Origin: Ifrita kowaldi
Lineage: Eukaryota; Chordata; Aves; Passeriformes; Cinclosomatidae
Length of the DNA stretch: 64,000 nt
Direction: 5' to 3'
NCBI GenBank assembly: GCA_013398055.1
Contig: VZRS01002401.1
Location: 357,724-421,723, forward strand
A model generated the notes under the pieces. That model had not been told where the DNA came from. It searched no databases and saw only the letters and a program-made list of their open reading frames with translations. Shown one piece after another: positions 13,801-26,700 of this stretch. Made by a program: the position numbers and the translations under genes. Positions within the stretch are counted from its first letter, which is position 1, and each line of letters opens with the position of its first letter.

Positions 13801-16800
13801 CCCGACAGCTCCCCGTGTGTGGTAAAAGATGGACATTTGTGCAGTAGGTTAAGTCATGTACTTGACTGGTTTTAATCAGCTTGTGGATTTCTGGAGCTAC
13901 GCAAGACTTGCCATTTTGTTTTGGTTTGGTTTTACACAAGGTTCCCAAACAGAGCTGCTTGGCTCCCTCCACAAGTCCCTGTGTAGCGAGAGGATATGAG
14001 AGGCATGCAGGGACTGAGTGGGAAAGCAGATTTATGTATGTTACATGTCCATGCTTTAACACTCAGTTACATATATCTGTGTGTGTGGTGGGCAGCAGCA
14101 GGGCTGAGCGCTGGGCACACGGAGCAGCTGGTGTGTCTTGCAGGAAGGTGAAAAGTGCTGGTACAGAAAACGGTTGTAACACTGTGCACAAGCTGCTGCT
14201 TTGCTGCCTGCTCGAGAGGTGCACGGTCCTGTCATGTTGATTATACATCTGGGAGCAAATAATTTGGCCTGCAGTTGAGTTGGAGGCATCCCAAGACACA
14301 TGGTGATACCCGATCAGACTGGGCACAGCTGCTTCACCGAGGAGCACCCGGGGCACCAGGGCGGCTGGGACTGAATGCCAGGATGCTGATGAGGTTCTGC
14401 TCCTTAATGAGTGTCTCGTAACTAATGATCCTGGCCTTTGCTACCAAGTGCCCTGGGCTGTTCTGCCCTGAGAATCCCACCTGTCAGGTACCTGCAAGGT
14501 ACCACGGGTTCGATGGGGTTTTGTGTTTTGCTCTCTACTGATTAGGTGTCAGAGATGAGGTGTGAGGACACTCAGGTACCCAGAGCAGAATTGCAGCTGG
14601 GGATGTGGCAGGGGAGCTGACTGCACAAGAGGGTTTTTTTTTCCCTGTATTTGGAAAAACTCCACGTTACCTGTGAGTGCTGCTGCATGGAGTAATAACT
14701 GTACAGCAGAAAGGGTGACAGTAGTTTGGGAGAAGGAGCAGCTCATTCCACGTGGGCTGTGGTCATATTTCACGTGATGGTAATGATCATCCTATTCTTT
14801 TATTCACTTTCTGGAAAGATATGTGATGCTTCATGCAATTTAAAGATGTTTTGATTTACAGTCATAGTCAAGAGTCAGTGTGAAAATGTGTGATACTGCA
14901 GAACTTTGTGGGAAATTTGGAAGCAGGAATAAAAGCCTGTCACTTGAGAAGGAAAAGTGCAGAGCTAAGACAATGTCAAGTAAAAATGTGCCAGTGTTAA
15001 GAGTGTACCTTGTACCTTTTCTGATGCAGTGCAATGCCTTTGTGTTGCTGGCTGCTATTTGAAGATCCTCTGTGAAGCCCCTTCCTGGGGATTCCCCTCC
15101 GCTCTCCCTGTCCAGTGCCAAGAGCCCGGAATAGCCGAGCTGACAGCCTGGGGCAGGACACGCTGTCCCGAGGTGTCAGCGGCCTCGGCGCTGTCATGTG
15201 AGCTCTGCTGGATCTCTTTTCAAAGCTGCTATTTTGTTCTTACTCCTTCCTCTGCTTCCAGCTGTAGCTCTTCAAGCAAGCAGTGCCCGAGTGCAGATCC
15301 TGCCCCTGGCCTGTCCCTGCTCGTGGCAGGTGGGCTCTCCTGGGCTCTGATGCTCCCTCACAGCCAGGGATTTGCTCTCCCTTCCCTTTCTTTGAGCGTT
15401 AGACCTTCCAAAGGCAGGACACAGTGGATGCACAGTTTGATCAGTGTTAGACTGTGGACACTTCACGTGGCACTGCCTGGATGTGTCTCTGTGTTGGGGC
15501 TGGGAATGTGGGATGTCTGGGTTCCTGTGGAGCTCAGGGCTGAGCAGCCAGGTGTTGGAACCAGGGTTTGCTCTGTGCGTGTGGGCTTGGAAGAGAGAGA
15601 ATATGTTGCTCTGCCTTCAAGTAAATAGCCTTTCTCCAAATCTTGAATAATAAAATAATTAAGATAGTTCCAGCAGTGTAGCATAAGGTAGGAATTTCAT
15701 AGGGCACTTTAATGTTGCTATTGAGAGACATAGTTTTATCTAAGTATTTTCACCTGGTTACTAATAGACCTATAGATGCTTGAGACTGAAAAAATCTTAA
15801 AATCAAACTTCTTCATACTAACATACCTTCTCCCACTGGAATTTCATGGTACTGACTTTGAAAAACAGTGTTTTTGTTGAGAGCAACCCGTGTGTTCACC
15901 TGGTTAATGTAGCAGGAACTGCAGCTCTTTTGTGTAGTGACTGTTAGAGTGAAAGTTCATTTTCTTGAGACACAAGAAAGAGCCTTTCTCTGCTTTTCAC
16001 CTGTGTTATGGTAGCTGGTGTTGGGAAGGATCTGCCAGAGCTAAAGGCTTATTTCACAGACAGTTGTTAAAAGAATTGAGCACTACTTGCTGCAGAAATT
16101 CTTCTGCATCATATTTTCTCCCCACTCCCACAAATATTTAAAATACCTTTGTATTTTAAATTAAGACTTAGTCATTGCCCAAGTACCAGGCATGCACTAT
16201 TAATACACTAATGAGGTCAGGTTGTGTTCTTTCACTGAGTGAATACTTGCCAAAACTCTTGAAATAAGTTTCTGCAAATGCTTGTGTTGGCCACTAAATC
16301 TTCCCTTGTCACCATTACGCTTCAGTCGGTGCCAAGGACAGGAATGGTGTGACTCAGAATGACAGAGGGTGTGGGTGAGGGATAACCAAAACCTGTGTAT
16401 GGCCCTTTGTGGGGAAGGGACGTGAGTGTATTTATTGTGGGTGTTCTGTAAATGCTGTGACTGCATTTTGGGGCCTAACTTTGCTCAGCCCCAGAGCTGG
16501 CGTGGAGCAGGGAGTGCTGTGATCCACTCCTGATTCCCTGAGCAGCTGATAGAATTACCAGAGTTTGTCTGCAAGTCAGGCTTGAACACAAATAGCTCCC
16601 GTAAGGGTTTTGTTTCCTGGAAGGGCTGGAAAATCTGGGTATGTTCAGTCTCTTCTGCCTCTGCAGGCAGAGGAGGTGTCTGAGAGCTGTTCAGCCCAAA
16701 GCCCGCAGCTGCCCCGTCCCCGTTGGCCACGCATTTCAGGTGTTCCTGAAATGCATGTGCAGCCCTGTGCCAGAGGAGAATTAGTTAATCTGGGATCACA

Positions 16801-17399
16801 GTGTTGTTCCAGCACTGAAATGTCTCAGCTGCCTGATGGGCAGCTCTTTACCACTCCTGCATGTTCTGGTACCATTTTTGAAGGGGAGCAGCCTTTCATT
16901 TCCGATCGCTGTGTTGGGCCAGCCTGGAACTGCAGCAAAGGAATTCATTCACGGAATTTTCCCTTGCTTGTTTGTCTGTTGTTCCTACAACACTTCAGTC
17001 TCATTGAATCCAATATGGTTTCTAGCTCCTGCTTCCTGTGTCTTGCCAATGAAAACTTGTAATTTGGGGGTAGGGAAGAAAGACTGTGGTTGAATTTTTG
17101 TTGTCTTTGACCAAAGAAAGCAGCAACAGTCTGGAGGGACTTTGTCATTTTTATTTTACAAATGGAGATGTGCTGACCTTTTTGCATGTCTCGTGAGTGA
17201 CTGAGGACCTTCAGTCCTTGGGGAAGTGGCAGTAGCTACTGTTACAGGTGACAAAAACAGTGTCTTTAGTAGATAACAAACCACTGACCGAATAAACCCA
17301 TTTTCTGCTCCTTTATTTATTGTGAAACAATACCAGCAATAGTAGTGATCCCGGTGGTTTTGTTGGGTACTCTCTGGAAGGGGGTGGCTCTGACCTGTT
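1831..17399. other. Long non-coding stretch, probably first NEK6 intron
   Basis: About 15.6 kb without a recognisable exon, RNA gene or clear transposon. It is mostly AT-rich, CpG-poor unique sequence with short homopolymer runs and modest GC-rich patches, for example around 7000-7600 and 15070-15560. If the CpG island before it holds the NEK6 start site, this is the intron between the untranslated first exon and the first coding exon. Open frames of up to 199 codons (15029-15628) have compositionally biased translations with no domain I recognise. Confidence 0.55.
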
Positions 17400-17560
17400 G
17401 CTGGGCCCTTCCAGCAGCGGCTCTGCTCTGTCGGAGGCCGGGTTGTGTCCGAGCTGTGTGAGTCAGCCCGGGGGAAGGGCGGGACGCGGCCCCCGCTGGC
17501 TGCCGCAGCCGCTTGCAGGCACAGCCCCGAGTTCCTCTCTTCCCATGCCGGCCGGGCAGT
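17400..17560 (+). promoter_or_regulatory. CpG-rich patch before first NEK6 coding exon; possible alternative promoter
   Basis: This short CpG-rich patch ends about 35 bp before the acceptor of the first NEK6 coding exon and contrasts with AT-rich surroundings. It contains TGAGTCAGC beginning at 17459, an AP-1 or Maf/NRF2-like site. A start site here would give a short alternative 5' leader on NEK6 mRNA. No TATA box is evident. An intronic GC-rich enhancer is the alternative. Confidence 0.35.
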
Positions 17561-17594
17561 GAGAGACCAACCTCTCCCTTTCTTTTGCCTTCAG

Positions 17595-17719
17595 CAGAAC
17601 TGAGAGACAGAGTTTGGTATGATACCATGGAAGGGCAGCACAACCATCCTCATCATCTAGGGGACCAGAACAACCCTCTGTGCAAGCTGCCAGGGCAGGA
17701 ATTCCAGCATGATCCTCAG
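17595..17719 (+). CDS. NEK6: NEK6 coding exon 1 with start codon
   Basis: A pyrimidine-rich acceptor ends at 17594 (TTCAG; a second AG three bases on is possible). About 32 bases of 5' UTR precede ATG at 17627-17629, in the strong Kozak context ATACCATGG with A at -3 and G at +4. The 31 codons encode the disordered NEK6 N-terminus, starting MEGQHNHPHH, comparable with the MAGQ start of mammalian NEK6. The donor is CAG|GTAAGT, phase 0. The exon has no in-frame stop upstream of the ATG, so an upstream start in an unseen exon cannot be excluded, though this ATG fits the family length. Confidence 0.92.
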
Positions 17720-20700
17720 GTAAGTCTCTGATCTGTCTGATGTCTCTGATCAGGTGTCTCTGATCTGTCTCCCTCTGTCTTTTCTTGCCTTCATTCTGTA
17801 AAGGTCTCTTGATTTCTTAGCATTTAGCTGCCTTTGCCCCCCTTCTTTTGTTTTTAGTGCAGTTATAGCAGTTTTAGGGAATATCCAGTTTGGGATTCTG
17901 CCAGCCAGCCAGAGTTTCCTGAACCCAGTTTTTTTATGATAGTAAGAGAAAAAGGAAATAGTTTGAATTTTGTTTAAAACAGGTGTTTCTAAATCATCTT
18001 ATGAAAACATACTGTGTTGGCTTTCTCTTGTCTTTGATTCTTTGAAGAAAAGGCTAAAGTAAAATAGATGATTGTGTAAGTGAATAAATGTATTTTATCT
18101 CCTTTCATAGTTTCATAATAAGTGCTGGAGAAGTAATTACCAAATAAAAGAAAAACCTCATTTTGCATGGAACTGTAGGCTCCCTGTGAGTCTCTGGAAT
18201 CCATCCTGCAATGTGTTTTGTCCATACTACAATAAAGTTTCACTGTAGCAGCTCCTCTCTCTTTCTGCCTTTCTGCAGAAGGCAGCTAAAACCAGGATTA
18301 ATCCACAGTCCGTGTAATCATGAAACTTGGATTTTGTGAATTCTGACTGCTTGCCTTTTCAGCCTGTTTGTCTGTTGATCAGAGCAACTCAGTTTTGCCG
18401 CTATGTTATTTTAAGGAATAAACCAAAAGCGTCTTGGGAAGCTGTCAGAAAGAAGGGATTGTAACTGTGGTGTGATGTGGCCATGGGAAGGGCTGGGGGT
18501 GATCATTTGTCATTCCCGCCGTGCAGTCCAGAGGTGACCCAGGGTCCCTGAGCAAGAAGTGGTCCTTGGGAGAGCTCTGCCAGTGCCCAGCACAGGCTCT
18601 GCTAAGAGGGGAGTTTTCTGCACACAGTGAATGCACTGCTGGGAAAGTACCATGGTGTGGAGCAAAGCCCCCTCTCCTAATGCAGCAATTTGTCATATTA
18701 AGTCATTTAATAATAATTGAATCCCCTTGATTAATCTCCTAGAATTAGCCAGTTGCATTTTGAGCAATTAGGGTTAATTACTGCCTCATTTGGCAGGATA
18801 GTGCCCCTGTAATTATTTCATGAACAAGATTAGGAAGTGTTCCTGTGCAGCAGATACATTCATGGCATCTTGGAGCACATGTTAGAATTTGTAATGACAT
18901 AGTTAAGTGTAATTAGTAGCTAATAATCAGTGTTCTGCTGTGATGCTGATGCTGAGTGGGCTCATTTTGCTGTATGGTCATTGTTCAGTGAAACCTCCCC
19001 TCAACTCTGGTAATACCCAAGTTCTGTTAATGGAGGGCTCTATTAAACTGTTCTGAGAATGATCTAATTTGGAATTAGAATTGCAGGAAGACTGCCTTTG
19101 GTTTTGCTGTCAAAATAACATAAGACCTGAATAACAAAAATATACAGTCTACCAGGGAACTGGAAAAAATGCATATAAGAAAAGGTAGTGTTTAGAGGCC
19201 TTACATTGGGTGGCGTGATAAGGTTGCTGATGACATGTTTCTGATTTTCCATTTTTCAGGAATATATTTCTGTATAATTTTTCAAATCTCTGGTATTTAA
19301 GTCTCTAGATTACTTAGTGTTTATGGCAGTAAGCAATAAAAATTATTTAGGAGTTAATCAGTGATACAAAAATATAGAGTTGTAATTTTTCACTTAGTTT
19401 TCATACTAAATAAACACAATAACTCACCTTTAAACAACTCTTTTATATACTCACGTCTTTCTTTGTGAATATCACCTTGTCCAACTATTTCCAAGGTATT
19501 TCTCTCTTTCCTTGTCATGTTATAGTACGAATGTCTAGATAGGTACAGAACATCTGGATATCAGGATAGATCCCAATCATGCTGACAGGGATGCTGAAAC
19601 TTTGAAACTCAAGCCAAGTTCTTCAGCAAACTTTAAATTCCAGGTAACAGGTCAGGTGAAGGATATTTTATGATGACTGTGTAGTCTAATTTTGAAGCTC
19701 AAATTGAAAAACCTGATGTATTCTTCAATAATTACTTGGCTACCTGTTTGAAGGATAATCCATATTTTAAAAGTTTCCTCATCTCTTGCGAGCTTAGAAG
19801 TTCTTTCTTTAATCAGTCTGTTCTAATGTGTTCCCATAAATTCACACTGGAATTTCAGCCTCAAAGTATGCAAAAATCTTTTCAGGTAGGCATTATTGAA
19901 TGGAGGCAGGTGTATAATTTTAGACATACTAAAAGGGTTTGAAAAACTGATGCTCATAGTAAATCATTGCTTATAATGTGTGCATGTTCTGCTGGAGGGG
20001 CTGGAGATCCCCCATCACTACTGCAGATGTCTTTTAAAGGTGAAATTAGTTACAGTAAATGTCACTCAGATGAAGTATGCACTTTAGAAGCAAGGAAACC
20101 ATTCCTTTAAAATTAATGATGCATTGCAAATATCAGAAAAAACCTTATATCCAGCGTAAAGATAATTAAAATTCAGGTCAGAAGTGTATGACTTAGTCGG
20201 GCTAAATTTTTTAATGAGAGTTCAGAAAATTAATTGGGCGAGTATGTTTTTACTCTTCTAAAGAATATTTCATTTATGGCTCTACAGGAAAGATGCTTTT
20301 ATTGGCATCTGAAGATTGTACTGTCTGACTTTTTAACTGTTGGTTAACCAATCTTAACAGTTTTTAGGTTGATTACAAATACTCTAAATGCCTGTAGCCC
20401 TTTGTGCAGGGCTGACTGGTGTCTGTTTTCCACATGCCAATCAGCAGTAAAACAACTGACTTTATTATTAATTAACATTAGCACTCTGGGTTTCTATATT
20501 GTGCAATTAGCAGTAAACATTCCCTTTTCTCAGCCCGTTCAGGCTTGGATTTCCTGTGCCTCTGGGGGAGCACAAGGACAGGCCTGGCTCTGCAGTGGGG
20601 TTGTATTTATGATATTTTTGTTTTCACTCTCAGGGTGCTCCTTGGCCCAGAAGAAGGGGTTAGAGGCTGCAGGCAGAGTTGCCCCTGCAGTTCTCTTGGG

Positions 20701-23700
20701 GCTGTTTAGGTTTTCTCTGGATCTTAAGTAATTACAAAGAGGTAAATTTATTGGCCAAACACTAATTGTTCTGGACATTAAAAGTCAGAACAGTTTCTTC
20801 TTCTTCTGACCTATCCCAAAACAAATTCTGCACAACTACTCATGAACAAAAATAAAATACAAAAAATGTGTTCAGGGTGTGTAGGTGTCCTACCTGCATG
20901 TGCTAAGGGCAGGATTTGGAGGGAACTGTGGAATCTCCAGTTGTACAGGTGGGTATTTGTGTTCCTGCCTGCTCAGGGGCTGCTCAGGTGCCTCTGGTGG
21001 CACTGCCAAAGACAGCCCCCAGAATGGGGGGTTGTTAAGTACAAACTGCATCCAAGGAGCAAATCTGTAGCAAGGAGCTTTCCTAATTCTGCCTTCCCCC
21101 TGTGTTGGGGTTCCTTTATAATCTGGGATGTGGAGGCTCCCAGGAATCCCTGTTCCTCGCCCGAGTCTGTTCAGGTATGTACGAGATAACCGAAGCTTTT
21201 ATTTCACTGGGGTTTTTTTAGTGTTATGAAACCTTACCAAATCTGTTTCGTAGAAAATCTTGTAACACCTCAAAATTCGAGGCTAAAAGCCCTGGCAAAC
21301 TTCTCCCTGAAGTTCTGTGACAAGGTCTGCCCTTGCCTGCTTTTGCCAGCTTTGGAATTTGTGCTCTGGCACCAGTGGTTCCATCTTACAGAGCACATGT
21401 ATGCCAGAGGAGGTGTCCAGAAGAGCTTGTTCTTGGAATAATCTCTGCATTTCTTCTTAAAAATGAATGGCCTTTTTATTTGCATGAGGAATTCTTTGAC
21501 TTCAGTCTTAGACTTTTTTTTTTTCATGGAGTAGGAGAAGAATGAGACTTCCTTGTGTGGATGAAGAGAACAGCTTTTGTCTCAAAACAAGTTCTTCCCA
21601 GACTGTGCCCTTCCTACAGCTGCCCTGGGAACAGAACTGTGCAAACAGCCCAGTTTTCATAGTTTTCAGTGGTTAGGGTTCTTCTTGCTTGGTTGTTTTT
21701 CTCCCCTTTTCTTCTTTTTATTTAGTTTTTTTTTTTTTTAATTTAAGCTCCATTGTTGACCTTGACACCTGATCTGTAGAGGCAGGGGCTTGATTTTACT
21801 GCACTTATGGAAACCTGAGCCTGAATCTGTCCTAGAAATGAGAAAATGTGTTTTTAATGGACAAGTTTGAAGATGATGGTGGTATCTTATTACACACAAT
21901 TTATATCTGTACATGAAAACTCTGAGGTTTGCAGAAGTAAAGATCATGGGTTGTTTGATAGGGGTTGGTTCTTTGCCAGCTTTCTGAAAAATTGTGGCGG
22001 TTGATTGTGGAAGGACTTGAAAACAGTGGAGCCCCCATGTCAAAAGTAATGAAATAAGTGAAATGTGTGTAAGGCCAGACTAGAGGGGTGTTATTCTGAG
22101 AAGGCAGATATTTCCTAGGTGTTCTGTGTGTCCCTATAGCAGTACTTAGCAGAGCTTCCTGCTTACATTCAGGTGCAGCGGAGCAAGTACAGCAAGAGAA
22201 GGTTAAGGTTGAACATAAGGGAAAGTGGCCTGTGGTCAATAGGGAGCTTTCTGGTACAGTTCGGTCTCACCTGAGGATGATTCCTGGTCTGTTCCATAAT
22301 CAAACATCTCCTGCCCTCTCTGAAAGCTCTGTTACTTTAATTAGGTCTGATAGGTTGTGATAGCCCATGCAAATCTAGGTCATTGCATATGTAAATGTGC
22401 AGCTGCAGTCCTGGCCGTGCCAGAACACATCAGCAGAGGTGTCCAGGCATGGGCAGCATCACCCCCAGCACCAGCAGCTCCCGGGCTCCCCGTGGCAAAG
22501 GGGCCGGGACACATTCCCCTCGCTTGCCTAACGTTTATTTATGTTTTCAAGTTCAGAAGTTGGTAGATATTTCTTGGCACATGCTTGATACATTGATTTA
22601 CACTTAAGCACTCTTGGTGTAAACACACTCTTAAAAATTTAAGAAGGGCAAGTGGAAACTGTCCTTGATTTCAGTGTGGATTTCTTTCTGAAAAATAAAG
22701 TTTTGGAGTAGTTGCCTCATGAAATGTTCTTAGAAGTGCTGCTTCTATTGTGAATGGTAACTCCAAGTTAGAAAAGCTTTTGTTCAGACTTTCTTACTGC
22801 TCAAGAACAGCTCAGGAGGCACGTGGACATGGTGAAAGAAATGCTGTGATTCCTTTCTATTTTTAAGTTAGGAAAAAGTGCTTTGTAGGTTTATGCGCTG
22901 ACACCTTTGTTTTGTCTGGGGAAAGTGGTTCGTCTGTACAGGTCAAGGAACTCGCTTAGCAGTTCATGTGTAAAACAATTGGGAAGTGGAGATGTTCCTG
23001 GTGGGAACCAGGCGAACGGGGCAAATCCCTGTGTGCGGACTCTGCTGCCTTTGTCATGCAAACAGTGCAGGGGAGCCGATGTTTGTTACACTGCTTGGAA
23101 TGAGCTGAGTATTCCCATCCACTGTGACAGGTATTGAGGAGTGGTTCTGTTTATCAGATCCCTGCAAGGAGAGGTTGCAACCAGTTTAAAGTGAGAAGAC
23201 TGCAGGGGCTGATTAATTGGAATATTTGCTTGTCTGCTTTCATCCTGTGTTGCCTTACTCTGGTGATAATTTAGTAACTTAGAGGAGGACGTATGTAAAC
23301 AAAAAACAAAGCAATTTTAGCCTTCTGCCCTTTACCTGATAACCTGTAGGATACCTGTTCCCTCATCACTGAAAGGATGCTCCCAGTTTATTGCATAGTG
23401 TACACTGCCAGACTTGGAGAAATGAATCTTTAATTTTGGTTTGTTTTTTTTTTCTCTCTGTGAATGCAGCATAATTCCAAGCACAGCACGAGCACTGAGA
23501 GCTGACCCAAACTTTGATTGCAGTTAATAGCTGGTGACTTGTTCCAGAGTGTAGGGGAGACTGAAGGGTTCTTAAAGGGAACCATGCCCTGAGCTGCTTG
23601 AAGGAAGCACTTGGAGAAATTAATCTTTAATTTTGGTTTGTTTTTTTTTTCTCTCTGTGAATGCAGCATAATTCCAAGCACAGCACGAGCACTGAGAGCT

Positions 23701-26700
23701 GACCCAAACTTTGATTGCAGTTAATAGCTGGTGACTTGTTCCAGAATGTAGGGGAGACTGAAGGGTTCTTAAAGGGAACCATGCCCTGAGCTGCTTGAAG
23801 GAAGCACTTGGAGAAATTACCTTCCTCTTTCTGTGGGACTTGCCTTCAGAAATAGCTGCAGGTCCTAACGCTGGACTGAAAGCTTTCCCTGCATTTTAAG
23901 TCTCAATTCCAGCCCTCTCCTGCTGCATTAGGAAACGACAGTGGTAGCAATAGTCATTCCTTCAAACATGCAGCCCTCCTGGGACACTTGTGCTGGGCGT
24001 GGCTGCTCCGCCTTCGGCTGGAGGCGATGGCTCATCCCTGTCAGCCCTTCCCCACCCCCAGCCTCTGCTGGGAACTTCTCTTTTTGTGGTATTTGATGCA
24101 AACTCTGAAATGGCTCAAGATGCTGAAACTTGAAAATGTTCTACTTGGCACGTGTGGTAACTTTGAGTAATTAATTTTCATAATTTCTTTTTTAAACATT
24201 GTTTGGCAGCCGTGCTAATTACAGAGGAGACCAGAAGGGCTCTCGGGAGCAGTTGCAGTCCATGGAGTCCGTGCTCCTCGTTAGGCTGTGTCTCCCTGCC
24301 TGCCTGGGTGTTTACCTGGGACTGCTCGGCTGCAGCATCGGCATCTCCCCGGTGACACAGGCAGGCAGAGCTGATGAGAGGCTGTGGAACAAGGGAGAGC
24401 AGTTTGGGACTAATTAGTTACTTACACGTAAGGCAAGACTTTAATTCCCTTTTTAGAGAAGTCATTTGGCTTCCTCCAGTCTGTGTTACTGCTGCATCTG
24501 CGAGGAATTCATGCATTTGTGGTCGGGCTGTTCTCCATTCTCGTCAGCCGAGGTGAAACCCTTGCCCATGAGCAGTGAGAGCAGGAGGGGCTGAGTGGCT
24601 CTGTCGGGTCCCTGACTGCCTTTCCTTTGACAGAGACATTTAACGTCGTACCCGTATCGCTGCACCTTGGCAGATTTTCAGATCGAGAAAAAGATCGGAC
24701 GAGGCCAATTCAGCGAAGTTTACAGAGCAACTTGTCTCCTGGACAGGAAACCTGTGGCACTGAAAAAAGTCCAGGTGAGCATTTCAGTGCAGAGTCTCCT
24801 GCTTTGAGAGCAGAATGGGAGTGTTTCAAGGGCCTGCCAGATGACCTGGAGGCAGATAACTCTGCCCTGCAGGCTCTTCGTCCCTCATCACCTTGCAGTG
24901 GGCTCCTGTGTCCAAATCAGAATTACAGAGCAGTATTGCCATTTCATATTTATCTTAAATTTCACCTTTCACTTTACGAAAAAGGTTCACCAAATTGTTA
25001 TTAAATGTGTGAAACAGTGAGGCCCTGGGGCTGTGCTGGTGCCATGAGGGGATGCCATCCCAACACAGCTGAACCACAGGAACGCAGAAGGGAAACAGGC
25101 TGGCACTTGCTGGTGGAGTTTGAGAAGAATTTGTGAAAACTTGGATGCCAGAAGTGTAGATTTTTTCAACTTGGCTGAAAGTATTGGGCAGTATTCAGAA
25201 CAGCATTTTGTTTGAAGAAATTTGCCTTTAATCCTTCAACAGATCCTCCTTACTCTCATTTCTAGTGACTTACTGATCACTGTGGAATGAATATTAATGC
25301 TCAATGTTATTGTTAATTATTACAGAGAAATCAGTGGAAGCTTTATCTGTTTAAAAGAGAAGAGTAAACATTTTGTCTTTTATTACTATAAGAAATTAAT
25401 AATAACTAAACCAATGAAAATCTCAGCGGCACATTCACAAACTTGTATCTTTATTTTTTGTGCTGCTTAGTATATTGCCTATGGGTTCTAAAATTAGTTT
25501 TACCCCAACATTATCCCTATAGTGGTTTCAAAATAAAGAAAACATTGATCTTTCTTTGATCTGGGGATTGTGTGAATACTCATTACAGTAGAGGATGTAC
25601 AAATTGGGGAAGGAAACACCAACTGCTTGTTAAAGTACTTTTTTTTTGTTGCTTCATTTTTATCTTCTATGTTTTTGTCTTTGAAGATTTTTGAAATGAT
25701 GGATGCCAAGGCAAGGCAAGACTGCATTAAAGAAATTGACCTCTTGAAGGTAAGAATTTTTATAATGACTTTTTTCTTTATTTTTTCTTTTTTTTTTTTT
25801 GATTGGTTTTGTTTTGTGAAAAAAATTGTTTTCAGGTTGGCAAATAAAGCTTACACAATAAAGGAGAAAGCAGTTTTGCCTGTACATGTCACGTATGTGT
25901 GTGTATAAATATCACACATGAAAAATGATCATTTAGATAAAGGCTGTGAAACCAGAGTGTGTTTAAGTGATTAAAGCAACTAGTGATTTTTTAATGCCTT
26001 AGTAGTTTATTTTAAATTGTTGATTAAAAACGTAGATGTGTTGCACTTTAAATATCTATTTTTAGTAAATGCAACAGATTGCAGAAGTTTAAAAATTTAG
26101 TTTAGCTTGTCAAATGTCATTCTAAAAGTATTAAATAATTACTTCTGTGCCTGTGATTTTAGGGATTTCTGTTCAAATTCATGCAGTTGTAGCCTGAGTC
26201 TGTAGGCTGCAGGGAAGGATAAACAGGAGCCAGTTGCTCAACAGTCATGGAGAAAAATAATGCCAATGTTTGCATTCAGAAAGAGGATCTGTGATGCTTT
26301 TGGGTTCTAGGAAAAAAATCAAGCGTCAGTAGTGAATATAAGAATGAGCTATACTGAAATGAAAGAAAGGAATTAGTGAAGAAGCCAGCATAAATAATCA
26401 GATAATAAACTGTCATGTGCAATTTGTGTTACTTTCCTCCATCAAAGTTTTAATTCAGTTTTGTTGTTCTTTTAAGGGGCAAAGAGACCTTGAGTACTGT
26501 AACCACCAGCAGAGGTTTTGTTTCATTTTAATGCGGGGAAAATCAGTTACTGCTTAGCAAGGCATCCTTCAGGACATTGCTTTTAAATGTTTTGCAAGTG
26601 TCCCATAGAAGAGCTTGTTTCACTCTGTTTGAGTGGAATTGCTCTTTGCTGAGGACATTTCCAGGGTGCTGTTCCTGTGAGAAATGCTGTTTCTCACAGG

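Larger units (their letters stand above)
17720..24633 (+). other. NEK6 intron between coding exons 1 and 2
   Basis: 6914 bp, GT-AG. A short imperfect repeat of GTCTCTGATC (three copies) follows the donor at about 17724-17775. The intron also holds a TAAT-rich conserved-looking block (18690-18960), AT-rich sequence (19000-20350), an octamer-bearing block (22270-22400) and the 197-bp tandem duplication (23412-23819). I see no exon of another gene. Confidence 0.85.

Noticed and set aside
14488..14580. Repeated GGTACC/GGTACCC motifs
   Set aside because: Three short occurrences without longer repeat structure; probably chance.
15029..15628. 199-codon plus-strand open frame
   Set aside because: Biased composition, no recognisable domain or splice context, and sits in intronic sequence.
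17513..17626. In-frame upstream ATG at 17513 as NEK6 start
   Set aside because: A strong acceptor at 17594 separates it from the coding exon, and the ATG at 17627 has an optimal Kozak context and gives the family length.
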